Assembly: GCA_023091735.1 (NCBI GenBank)
Contig: JALKBU010000147.1
Coordinates: 1-64,000, forward strand
DNA length: 64,000 bases
Source of the DNA: Trichomonas tenax
Taxonomy: Eukaryota > Parabasalia > Trichomonadida > Trichomonadidae
Direction: 5' to 3'
Made by a program: the position numbers and the translations under genes. Positions within the stretch are counted from its first letter, which is position 1, and every line of letters begins with the position of its first letter. Positions 1 through 9,251 of this stretch are shown here, in pieces. The notes beneath the pieces are model-generated. The model was given only the letters and a program-made list of their open reading frames with translations, searched no databases and had not been told where the DNA came from.

Positions 1-186
1 AGATATATCTTGCATCAAAAACATTGATTTGCCATGATGTGCTTTACTCATTATAATATATTATATTCCCATTGTATAGCATTTTTATAACGTAAAATAT
101 GTTGTTGTCGATGATAAATAGGTAAATATAAACACAAAAATGCTTTTTTAGCTTTTTTTTTTGAAAAAAGTATTCCAAGTGTTTAC

Positions 187-292
187 ACATAAGCTCTGTG
201 TGTTATTCTCCAAAAATAATGATGATTCTTTTTTGAGCGGCTAAATTTGACAAGTTTATTAAATTGAGAAGAATAACACGCAGAGCTTATGT
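187..292. repeat. 23-bp inverted repeat with 60-nt loop
   Basis: Arms at 187-209 and 270-292 are reverse complements with one mismatch (core AAGCTCTGTGTGTTATTC against GAATAACACGCAGAGCTT). The loop 210-269 is unremarkable AT-rich DNA. It could be a small MITE end pair or a transcript hairpin. The rest of 1-446 holds no gene that I can see. Confidence 0.75.
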
Positions 293-446
293 TAGTCGCC
301 CCTTAAGTTAATTTATGTTTTTAAATTGAAAACAATTATGCACACAAAAATTTAAATTGATTTTGGCTGCAAACTAAAGCATTCATGAAATATTTATAAA
401 TATATATATAAACGTGCAAAAACCGGCAATTTCAGTCAAGATAAAT

Positions 447-1405
447 TCATTTTGCACCGTTAGAAATCAATGCTGTAGTAACATCATTCCGGTTAAATAT
501 AGCGCATAAATGCATGACACTACGTCCATATTCATACCTTCTCTCAATAACACCAACACAACTTTGAAGATAATTAATAATGGAAACAACTCCAAATATT
601 GGACTGCATGGAATAAGATGAGCATAATCTTTCATAGACGAAAGAAGATAAATAAAGAAAAAAGATTAAGAGATGCGCAAACATCATAGACAGGAATTTC
701 AAGTCCATATTTGTCGCGAAGATTGATGAGGTGATCGAAGTTGTGAGTTTCAACAGCTTTCTTCATTGTTATATTGCCAGGTACAATATATAAAAGACAC
801 TCGTTGATGATGTCTTGATTTCCACCGATGAAGCTATAATCAAGACATGATTTACTCATTTCGACATTGTTGCTAGGAAGGAAACGAAAACATTCAATTG
901 AACTGCAAAAGCAGCACCACTCAAGAACGCTTTTGGAGAAGATTCTTTGGCGCATGGATTCTTCGACCGGATTACTGTTGTTAAGAATACTTATGTATGA
1001 TTTGGCATCATCGTTGAAAATACATTTAAGTATAGGATTTGAATCGAAATGACCCAAAAGATCTTCAGTGCTTTCGCGATGATAATTTTTCAGGTCATCA
1101 GGTAGATGAAATCTATTATGAATGCTGATCCCGTACTCTTTTGATATGAGGCATTGCAAAATTGGTACAAGTGACTCAATAGAGAACTTAATTCCTTATC
1201 GACAAATGATGAATTTGAGGAGATTCCATAGCTTACGCAGATTGTATGGATCTTTCCAAAAGCTTCCCTATATGGGATTGAATATAGATTAGTTGTTTTA
1301 TTACCAAAAGAGTTAAAATTTCCCAATATTGAATTTATGAATTCTTTTCTCTATAATTTTTGATATTTCATGCTCTTCATCATAGCGGCATTGTGAAAAC
1401 TATAT
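447..1405 (-). pseudogene. DUF3447/ankyrin protein pseudogene
   Basis: Reading leftwards on the minus strand, three frames are needed to follow one protein: 1405-1324 (an N-terminal piece beginning YDEEHEISK, then another frame with a stop), 1326-1160, 1159-645, and 635-447. The middle piece has the DUF3447 signature seen across trichomonads: SSIECFRFL, then a short linker, SFIGGNQDIINECL, and KAVETHNFDHLINL. The last piece (SPIFGVVSIINYL, then MHLCAIFNRNDVTTALISNGA) is the first ankyrin repeat; no further repeats follow. At least two frameshifts (near 1160 and 640) and loss of the ankyrin array mark it as dead. Family members are cytosolic repeat proteins of unknown function. Confidence 0.85.
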
Positions 1406-1540
1406 ATTTTCCGAAATTTATGTATAGGCTTAAAAGTATGACACTTTTACAATGAATTCTCTCCTTGATTCATCCTGTTTCTTTCCAGTGGTCCTGAACT
1501 TTTTTTCAGTCCATTTACGTGAAGTGGCAGCGTAACAGTA

Positions 1541-1566
1541 TTTTTTTTTTTTTTTTTTTTTTTTTT
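1541..1566. repeat. Poly-T tract (26 T)
   Basis: An uninterrupted run of 26 T lies between the DUF3447 pseudogene and the downstream end of the 1685-3328 gene. The surrounding 1406-1684 spacer shows nothing else. Length is likely unstable or inaccurate. Confidence 0.9.
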
Positions 1567-1684
1567 GAAATACTGCACTTTATCTGTAGCGAAATCGCAT
1601 ATTCAGAGACAACCAATCAAAGATTTTTTCCATGAAATTGCTGTTAATTAAAGAATAGTTCAGGCTAAAATTTTACAAACATTT

Positions 1685-3328
1685 TTATTGGTTTTGCTCT
1701 GCTTCCTTTTTCTTCCGAATTCGTTCAAGTTTCTTTTTCGCGCTCGCAACAATTTGGTTTGTTGTCGTTTCTTCTGGCTGTGCTTTTGATGATTTAGCTG
1801 TAGCTCTTTTCATTTCAATCACCAACAAGTTCAACATCTCGCTTTCATTCTTCAACTTTCGTTCCATTGACGAGAACTGTTTAACAACTTTATCAATTGA
1901 ATCCTGCAACACAGAGTTCTGTATATCGTTGAGGCAGTCATTGACTTCAGATAAAAATGATCTGCTCGTTATTTTCGTTTCTGAGTTTTTCAGAAGTTCG
2001 CACTGCTGGTTCATTTCTAACTTTTGGAATGACTGCTCAACTTCATCAATTTGCTCGCATTGATCTTTCATTGTGTTCTCAAGTTCGATTTGTCTAATCT
2101 TTAGATTTTGTATTTGCTTTTGGAACTCTAATATTCTTGTTGATTCACTTGCAGTCATGAGATCGTGTGACTTATGCTCTTGTTCTAGTTCAGCTATAAC
2201 TGCAGCTGTTGAGTTTTTGTAGTCTGTCTGAAGATTTCGAAGATTCTTAAGAAGCGCTCTCAGTTCAATTTCTTGGCGTTCTATTTGCGTTTTTCTGAGA
2301 TTATGGACATCCATTATTGTTGATTTAATGAGTTTCACGTTATCATCGATGATATTTGATACATCTTGACTCAATGTATCCAATTTTGGTGATGAGTTAA
2401 CTTTTGGAGTAGAAATAACATTATTGATCTCATTTGATATATCCTGAAGGAACAATTCGATGTTATCTACATTAGTTTGTGGTGAATCTCGCATCAAAAT
2501 CGAGAATTCATTCATGAATAATCTCTTGAATTTAGATACTGTGTTATCGATATCAGAAGCAAAGTTGTTCATCACGTTATTTATTTGTTTCTTAGTTTTG
2601 TTTTCCTCGAATTCCATTGAAGCTTCAGACTGTTCCATAGCTTTCTCTTTGTTGTCTGCTTTAGGAAAATCGATCTTTTTCGTCAATATTTCTGTTCTGT
2701 TTTGATCAAAGTTATCATTTTCGTCAATTTTCATTGCTCTCTTAGGACTGCTCTGTTCATGCACAAGAGAGCTTTGTGCCTTTCTCTCCGGAACTTGTTT
2801 ATTCGAGCTGGGAACAGGCATTGAACTTAAAGTTGCCCAAACATCATCATCAGAGTTAAGATCATTCTTTTGTACTTTTTCTGGTGATTTAGGACTCTTT
2901 TTAGGCGATGGTTCGTTTTTCGTGTTCAAAACACGTGCTGGTAAGAAACTATTTCGTTGATTTGTTGTTGTCGTGACTTCGGGCGAAACATCGGAAGAAA
3001 TACGTTCTGTGTTGAAATCTGAGTTTGTAAGCAAAGTAAAGCCTTCAAAACCCGTTGTTTTGTTATTAATATTTGTTTCATTCGTTTTAAAGAGTCCTGT
3101 GGGTAAAAATCTTGACCCACCTTGGTTGCTATCGTGATTGTCATCTGTGCTTTTCTTTTTATCGAGATCGCCGAAATTTAAGAAACTTTTTCGCGTTGGA
3201 AGATTTGATTTTGTAGGGTTTGACGTATTTTTCGTTGGAGTTGGAGGGAGCTTGAAATCATCAACAGGACTTAAGTCTGAGAATGGATCACTTTCACCAA
3301 AATCAACGACTTTTCCTCCATTTTTCAT
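1685..3328 (-). CDS. Coiled-coil protein, possibly FBF1-like
   Basis: 547 residues from the ATG at 3326-3328; the open frame extends 13 codons further only with a TTG start, so I use the ATG. Residues 1-290 are low-complexity, Ser/Asn/Lys-rich and acidic, with short repeated motifs (FLPTGLF, FLPARVL, DDDVWATL). From about residue 290 to 500 it is heptad-rich coiled coil (long runs such as LRALLKNLRNLQ and ELENTMKDQCEQI), ending in a Lys/Glu-rich tail. The combination of a DPF/DDL-type disordered N-terminus and a C-terminal coiled coil resembles the transition-fibre protein FBF1, which would suit a flagellate, but I see no diagnostic motif. Treat as an unassigned coiled-coil protein. TCAAA at 3331-3335 sits just before the ATG. 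Confidence 0.75.
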   Translation of the reverse strand: MKNGGKVVDFGESDPFSDLSPVDDFKLPPTPTKNTSNPTKSNLPTRKSFLNFGDLDKKKSTDDNHDSNQGGSRFLPTGLFKTNETNINNKTTGFEGFTLLTNSDFNTERISSDVSPEVTTTTNQRNSFLPARVLNTKNEPSPKKSPKSPEKVQKNDLNSDDDVWATLSSMPVPSSNKQVPERKAQSSLVHEQSSPKRAMKIDENDNFDQNRTEILTKKIDFPKADNKEKAMEQSEASMEFEENKTKKQINNVMNNFASDIDNTVSKFKRLFMNEFSILMRDSPQTNVDNIELFLQDISNEINNVISTPKVNSSPKLDTLSQDVSNIIDDNVKLIKSTIMDVHNLRKTQIERQEIELRALLKNLRNLQTDYKNSTAAVIAELEQEHKSHDLMTASESTRILEFQKQIQNLKIRQIELENTMKDQCEQIDEVEQSFQKLEMNQQCELLKNSETKITSRSFLSEVNDCLNDIQNSVLQDSIDKVVKQFSSMERKLKNESEMLNLLVIEMKRATAKSSKAQPEETTTNQIVASAKKKLERIRKKKEAEQNQ

Positions 3329-3799
3329 ATTTTGAGAATTTTTAAACGTAAACTTTAAAAATGCCAAAATTCTTCATTCATCAAAAAAACTTTATTGTTA
3401 ATCATTTTCAAGAAATTTCTTTATTAAATATATACTATACTCCATGAATATAACATATATTTTCAATCTTATAACATTTTAAAAAGATATTTTTCGTTCA
3501 ATAATTTTTTTCATAATTTAACTATTTACTATTATTAATAGTTTATTTCATCTATTCTGTTACTTATCGAGTATTAAAATTAGCTAAATCAAAAATCAAC
3601 TTTTTGAATTCGATCGAATAAAAAATAAGTTAACTCAAAAACATTCATATCCGGGTAAACTTATCATAGTTTGATTATTTCAAAGCATCAATTAGATTAA
3701 TATAAATTTTGATTTCAATATTAAGAACAGTTTATTATAAAAACATAACGTACAATCTATCAGTGCATAAGCCTTGACAATTCAATAGAAATAAGTAAA
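3329..3799. other. Intergenic, no gene seen
   Basis: 471 bp of AT-rich sequence between two genes on the same strand. It holds the 5' side of the 1685-3328 gene and the 3' side of the 3800-4279 gene. I see no coding trace, repeat or RNA gene. Confidence 0.6.
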
Positions 3800-4279
3800 T
3801 TAAATGGATTGGAATTGCCACTTATTTGTTCCTGTTGTGTCTGGTTGTGGTTCGAATGTTGCCGGCTGTGAAGGAGTGTATTCACCACTAGAACCAGGTA
3901 AACGAGTTTGTTCATATCGATCAAGTTTGCTAAAGAAGACCATCATCTGTTTTTCGAGGACTTCTAGTTTCTTGTTATGTAATGTGAGTTCTGATTTAAG
4001 TTCTTGGTTATGAGATTCGAGAGATTTTAATCTTTCGAAAAGTTGTTGTGTGTTTTGGGGCTGCATTAGCTGCTGCGCCATCATCTGTGTGATAAACTGC
4101 ATCTGTTGAGGCGGCATCTGTTGGGAAATTGGAAGTTGTGGAGAAACAGGAATCTGCTGCGAATAGACAGGAACTGACTGAGGCTGCGGTGGAATTTGGG
4201 AACTGAATTTGTCACCGGAAGACTTTTTCTGTCCCTTTCTCTGCCTCTGGACACCAATCGACTGCAAGTTGTAGCTCAT
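3800..4279 (-). CDS. Small Gln/Pro-rich coiled-coil protein
   Basis: 159 residues with a true ATG at 4277-4279. The N-terminus is basic (QRQRKGQKKSS). Residues 30-75 are Pro/Gln/Met-rich (PQPQSVPVYSQQIPVSPQLP). Residues about 75-120 form a short coiled coil (FERLKSLESHNQELKSEL). The tail is Pro/Thr-rich. No family is recognised. The coiled coil suggests an oligomeric adaptor, but function is unknown. An Inr match lies 4 nt upstream, so the 5'UTR would be about four bases, in line with the very short trichomonad leaders. Confidence 0.75.
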   Translation of the reverse strand: MSYNLQSIGVQRQRKGQKKSSGDKFSSQIPPQPQSVPVYSQQIPVSPQLPISQQMPPQQMQFITQMMAQQLMQPQNTQQLFERLKSLESHNQELKSELTLHNKKLEVLEKQMMVFFSKLDRYEQTRLPGSSGEYTPSQPATFEPQPDTTGTNKWQFQSI

Positions 4280-4280
4280 G

Positions 4281-4285
4281 AATGA
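4281..4285 (-). promoter_or_regulatory. Initiator (Inr) match TCATT
   Basis: Reads TCATT on the minus strand, matching trichomonad TCA(+1)Py(T/A), with +1 at 4283 and the ATG of the 3800-4279 gene starting at 4279. The position is right; the motif is short enough to occur by chance. Confidence 0.5.
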
Positions 4286-4612
4286 AAAGTGACGGGTGTC
4301 TCCCCCTGAACTTTGATATTTTCCTGTCCAACATCAATAACTTCTTTTATTGCAATGAAGACAAAATCAATTTCTTTCTGATTTCATACAAAACCATACA
4401 CATGATAATTATGAACCTTTTATTTTCAATCGTGTTGGGTAAACGACTTTTTTGTCCTTGATATATGAGGAAATGGAAATGATTTATTGCATATCGAGTA
4501 ATTTTTTCCATGGGCAAAACTGTTTAGATATTCTTATTTATTGTTTGTTATTTATTGATAGTGAGTGTTCAAATGGCCCAAATAAGTAATATTAAATAAT
4601 TGAGTTATTTTA

Positions 4613-5592
4613 TCAGTGATAAGAATATGAAAAGATAAAAAGTAAAGTTGAAAACTGTAATATATCAATTGTTTTATCATTGAACGAAGAAACGCTGTAA
4701 CAAGCAAAATGTTCAATGATAGAGAACTCAATGGTTGATGTTATACTTATTGTTGTTATATTTGATATATATTCATTTGTGCAATTATCGACATTACAAT
4801 TGATGACAATAATTTCTCCTTCCCCATCACTTGTACTGTCAAATGTTGGGCAATTTACAGAGTTCCTAAGGATTGTTTTTTAATCACTAAAAACACCCCA
4901 AATTTAGATGGAGACTGAGATTTGTTGATTACATTGCAAAAATAATAATAGTAAAGAGGCTTGCTGCATAAACAATTATAATCTTCAGCATTGTTTGATT
5001 CAAAAGTAGTAAAGTTGATTCTGCCTTCTACATGTGCGAAAAAGGAGAGAAATCCGGAAGCTTTATATACATTATTATTTGTTACGTTTGAGCGGCACAA
5101 ACTGACATTTTCATATTCCTGACGAATAGGAGACCAGCATTCATTGTTTGTCTTACAAAGATAAACAGAACAATCAGAAACTATATTAAATCCTGAGCAG
5201 TCTTCATCAAAATAAGTGTAGGTGAACAAGCCATAGGATGTATCTGCAGTTATTGTTGTTTTTGTTACACATGAAAACAATTGAACTATCGATCCATCAG
5301 AACTGAAGTAAATTGGGCCTCCAGATCCTGAACGTGAACAATTTGTGAAAGAGCATGATGAATGGAGAAACTTAGAATCGTCCTTGGTAATTCTGGCAAC
5401 ACCATCATGAATAAATTCGAAATGGCATTTGTATAAGTTAAAACTTGTTATATTTTCTGGAAATGAGCAATTGTTTTGCTGATTGTAATATGTTTCGTCC
5501 GGAATATCACTAGTAAAGTATGTTTCCCATATGTCTATAGGTTCCAGATCTTCATTTTCATGAAACAAAAGGTAAAAAACATTCAAAAACAT
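4613..5592 (-). pseudogene. Cysteine-rich surface protein (beta-helix-like), frameshifted
   Basis: ATG at 5590-5592. The first frame runs to a stop at 4855, but a shift in the A-run near 4875-4885 joins it to a second frame that continues the family sequence (NCPTFDSTSDGEGEIIVINC) to a stop at 4613. The joined product would be about 326 residues: short hydrophobic N-terminus (MFLNVFYLLF), then DIWETYF, KFLHSSCSFTNCSRSGSGG, and repeated short Cys/Asn turns typical of right-handed beta-helix proteins. It is one of at least six related copies in this window. Family members are probably surface or secreted. The lesion is at a homopolymer, so a sequencing error is possible. It is divergent from the next copy across a 298 bp spacer. 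Confidence 0.75.
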
Positions 5593-5890
5593 GAATAAAA
5601 TGTAATTTTCACAAAAATCAAATTCATTGCCAAAAATATAAGAATACTAACCCTTGGTAACTTTTAGGAATCGATACATAAAATGGAAAATGACATCCGA
5701 TCTGATTTTAACCTTTTTTTTATTTGGCAAAATGCATAATATGGAAAATGTAAAATATGTAATCTGGATTTTAAAAGATAATTATATATCCATATGAATG
5801 TCAAGGGAGAAAGTTTAAATCGAGAAATTACCATTATTCGAGGAGGTTTAAGGGATCCGAAGTTATGAATTGAAACTTGATGGAGATTTT

Positions 5891-6941
5891 ATGAAATGTG
5901 ACATAATTTTAAATGTGAGGGATATTTTTCTCTCAGTTCTTCAATTTTTTTACAAACATGAAGATTTTCCTGCTCTTGACGATTGGAATCTCTATTTTAG
6001 ACCCGATGTACCGGATGAAACGTGCTACAGACAAACAAATAATTGCACATTTTCAAATGCAGCCAATTTTTACTATATTTTCGAATGTTTATTAATAAAT
6101 GACAATAATGATGCTGTTAACATTACACGAAATGAATCTAAACTTCTCCATAATTTGTGCTTTTTTGAATATTGTACAATTAATGATGATAGAGGCACAA
6201 TCTACTTTAAATGCAATGGATCAATTATCCAGAGACGATTTTGTGCCATGAACATATCTATAACTTATGAATATGGCTCGTTCTTATATAGCAATTTAGT
6301 TTCTGAAAGCTCTACACCAAACTCTATCTCCGATGGTTCCATTTGTTTATGCTCAAAAAATGGAGGTTATTATGCTATCAATTTTGATTATGGAAATATT
6401 AGTTTTCTGTTTTCAAAAATATCAAAAAAATGCAATGATGGACATTGTCCAACATTTTCTTCATACTATGCAAATACTGAGTGAAAAATCAAATTCTCTA
6501 CATTTGAATCTAACTATGCAGATAATCGTTGTTTAAGTCATGGAGATTCAAACTATTGTTATAAAATGTGCAATGTTATCAATAATTCTTTAAAGTATTG
6601 GTTTCTATGGAATATTTTATATGTTCGATCATGTTCTTCGATTGGTGAACTGCACAATAAGAAAAAAATCTGGTACAACATTTAGTAGCAATATAATCCG
6701 TTCTGAAGGGGAATTTATTGTCACGGACTGCAATATCGACGATACTTCAACTGACTTAGTAAAAAATATAACATTTTCAGGAAATTATTCAAATGAAGAA
6801 TATTCATTATTAAATCACATTGACTGCATCTCCCTTCTCTCACTTATCTCTGCTCATAGTAGTGTTAAATCAATGAACATTTCTCAAACAACTTATTTCC
6901 ATTTTGTTTTTACCCTTTTTAATAAATTGTTTGTAAAATAA
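5891..6941 (+). pseudogene. Cysteine-rich surface protein (beta-helix-like), broken
   Basis: ATG at 5891 (the frame could open earlier only with TTG at 5870). It aligns along its length with the 4613-5592 copy: hydrophobic start (IFLSVLQFFYKHEDF), DDWNLYFRPDVPDETCY, LLHNLCFFEYC, GTIYFKCNGSIIQ. A TGA at 6482-6484 interrupts the frame, after which the same frame continues KFSTFESNYADNRCLSHG, and a shift near 6600-6620 leads to NCTIRKKSG and VTDCNID, ending at 6941. One nonsense codon plus one frameshift indicate a real pseudogene rather than a single read error. Confidence 0.8.
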
Positions 6942-7176
6942 TATTACATGACAAAATTTTTATATTCGATGTTCTTCTCGTTGTATAATAGTGCAATAAA
7001 AACTATTATATTTGGAACCGAAATTTTTGGATTTTGTTTGGCATTCAAAATTGGGAATCAATAAAAACTTGAAATACAACATATGTTACATTACAAAAAG
7101 TGAAATGCATCACTAGCGCTATCTATATTCAAACTAAAAGTTTTATGAAACACTCAGATAAAAGTGCCAAAAAATA

Positions 7177-7830
7177 ATGAGCGGAGCACAGACTGAGCCA
7201 GGAGACCACCAACTGAGCCTTAAATTCGTCCTCGTTGGTGACTCTGCCGTCGGAAAGACAGCGATGTGCAAAATGTTCTGCGAAAAGAAATTCAACGAAA
7301 ATCAGCCTCAAACAGTTGGTTTAGAATTCGGAACGAGAATCGTCCAAGTCGAAAACATCAGAATCAAGCTCCAGATCTGGGATACAGCCGGCCAAGAGCG
7401 TTTCCACTCGATAACGAGAGCATATTTCAGATCTTCAGCCGCCGTCTTCTTAATCTACGATGTAACAAACCGCGACTCTTTCTCTCATCTCGGACAGTGG
7501 GTTGAAGAGGCTATGCAGCTTTCTCCAGCAACTTCTATTAAAGTTCTTGTTGGAAACAAGACCGATCTTGCTCAAAACAGAGCTGTATCAACAGCTGAAG
7601 CCCAGGACTTCGCTTCACAGCACGGTCTTAAATTTTTCGAAACATCCGCTTTGTCTGGAGATTTTATCGACGACGCATTCATTAAAACAGCAAACGATGT
7701 CTACACACAAATTCTTGAGGGCAGAATCGAGCTGAATAACCCATCAAGCGGTGCTAGAGCCCCACTTAGTGGAGATAATCCACTTCCAATCGGTCCTAAC
7801 GACATACAAAACGATGGTTGTGGCTGCTAA
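7177..7830 (+). CDS. Rab family small GTPase (Rab4/Rab14-like)
   Basis: 217 residues, ATG at 7177. All G motifs are intact: P-loop GDSAVGKT (21-28), switch I region with GLEFGTR, WDTAGQERF, GNKTDL and TSAL. The C-terminus DGCGC is a double-cysteine CxC geranylgeranylation signal. The block EFGTR-IKLQIWDTAGQERF and the RAYFR stretch are closest to the Rab2/Rab4/Rab14 group, pointing to endosome or Golgi recycling traffic. It would cycle between GDP and GTP on vesicle membranes. Two Rab-derived fragments elsewhere (25256-25579 and 26175-26749) are from a different Rab lineage. The 6942-7176 spacer upstream is plain AT-rich DNA. Confidence 0.95.
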   Translation: MSGAQTEPGDHQLSLKFVLVGDSAVGKTAMCKMFCEKKFNENQPQTVGLEFGTRIVQVENIRIKLQIWDTAGQERFHSITRAYFRSSAAVFLIYDVTNRDSFSHLGQWVEEAMQLSPATSIKVLVGNKTDLAQNRAVSTAEAQDFASQHGLKFFETSALSGDFIDDAFIKTANDVYTQILEGRIELNNPSSGARAPLSGDNPLPIGPNDIQNDGCGC

Positions 7831-8067
7831 TTTCCTAACCATTCTTTCGCTTTTTTACTTTTATTTTTATTAAAAAATATGATAATCTTTTTTTATAATG
7901 GCTAATATTAGATTTTTACCTTCTTCTGTATCGGGATATTCGCAGCCGATGTTCAAAAACATGTTTTCCATTGATCTTTTTGATGAAATGATGAACAAAA
8001 TATTAACCTTAATAATAACCTTCGTTTCACATTTTTTATCTTTGGATCTTTATTATGAAGTCAATAA

Positions 8068-8405
8068 TTGGAATATCTCAAAGATTATAAAGGATATAAA
8101 GTAACAAAATATAATGGACATAAATATGTTAGAATATTCCATCATAACGCAACAAACTTTAAATTCTTTTCTGCAAATACAAAAGATGCATTCAATCAAC
8201 TCTCATTTATCAATGAAACAGACAGATTCAGTGTCTTTGGTTCTATAGCACGTCTTTTTATGATTGACAGAAAATATAATTTTTTTTTTTTCACAATCCA
8301 CAAGAAGCTCTAAATGTTTTATTATTATTTAATCAAAGCTCTCATCCTCTGTATACGTCCACAGTTTCAGACTTTGAAAGTTCATATGTCATTTTACATG
8401 GTTAA
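8068..8405 (+). pseudogene. Unrecognised trichomonad family, copy 1, frameshifted
   Basis: The frame contains DYKGYKVTKYNGHKYVRIFHHN and later INETDRFSVFGSIARLF, repeated with about 50% identity in the copy at 8570-9075. It opens with TTG only. A shift in the T-run 8280-8291 moves it to a frame reading FHNPQEALNVLLLFNQSSHP, which ends at 8405. Another frame upstream (from ATG 7898) ends within the start of this one and might be its N-terminus. I do not recognise the family; it looks like a small beta-rich domain. Confidence 0.6.
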
Positions 8406-8569
8406 GTAAAAACAAAATGTAAAGTGTTCTCCCTAAATTGATACTAAATCAAGATTGTGCAATTACCTCAAAGTGTTCATGTATAACTAATATTAAGTTT
8501 CTTTATTCAGTTTTGTTGATTTTTGGAGATTATTGAATTGTTAAAGGTTATCACTTTTTTGTTGATCAT

Positions 8570-9075
8570 TTGGAACATTTAAATGATTACAAAGGATATA
8601 AAGTAATCAGATATGATGGACATAAATACATCAGAGTATTCCATCATAACACAACGAATAAGAAGATGTTTAACAAAACTTCGAGTGTTACATTCAATGA
8701 AATACTCTATATAAACGAAGTCCACAGATTCAGTGTTCTTGGGCACATCAACTATTTCTTTTATGTTAATAACACATACAATTTCATATTTCATAATCCA
8801 GATACATATCCAAACCTTTTATTAGTTTTTAACCAAAGTTCTCATCCATTATTTGATCGCAATGTTACAAATTTAAACTACAAATTTGTAAATAATGATG
8901 GTATTTATATTGATAACAGTGGTGGTATGCAATTGGCGCAAGATCAATATATACAGAATCAATTAAGATTCCTGGCTTTCCAATATTAATCAATGGCAGT
9001 CCAATAGGAACAACAACAAACGATTTGTATATTTGTATTGAAAATGATGAACTTATTTATTTCTTCCAAGTTTAG
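8570..9075 (+). pseudogene. Unrecognised trichomonad family, copy 2, frameshifted
   Basis: This tandem copy of 8068-8405 starts with a TTG-led frame (no ATG nearby). It reads DYKGYKVIRYDGHKYIRVFH, FNEILYINEVHRFSVLGHIN and LLLVFNQSSHPLFDRNVTN. The frame stops at 8989, but a shift near 8960-8970 gives GFPILINGSPIGTTTNDLY and ENDELIYFFQV before a stop at 9075. It is therefore longer than copy 1 and shows what the C-terminus of the family looks like. A weak third relative is at 61590-61886. Confidence 0.65.
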
Positions 9076-9251
9076 CAAAAATATTGATTTTTAAATGCTA
9101 TTGTAGAATCCAATTAAATCTGAACTATCATGTGTTTATTATTTTGCAGCTATAATTGAACTCATATTAATAAATAATAATCGTGTGACGAAATTATAAC
9201 AAATATAAATTTAAATGAAACAAAATATTATAAAACAAGAAAATAATCGAA

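Noticed and set aside
198..209. Reverse-strand AATAACACACAG resembling an intron 3' end
   Set aside because: It is one arm of the 187-292 inverted repeat and no 5' splice site or exon is seen nearby.
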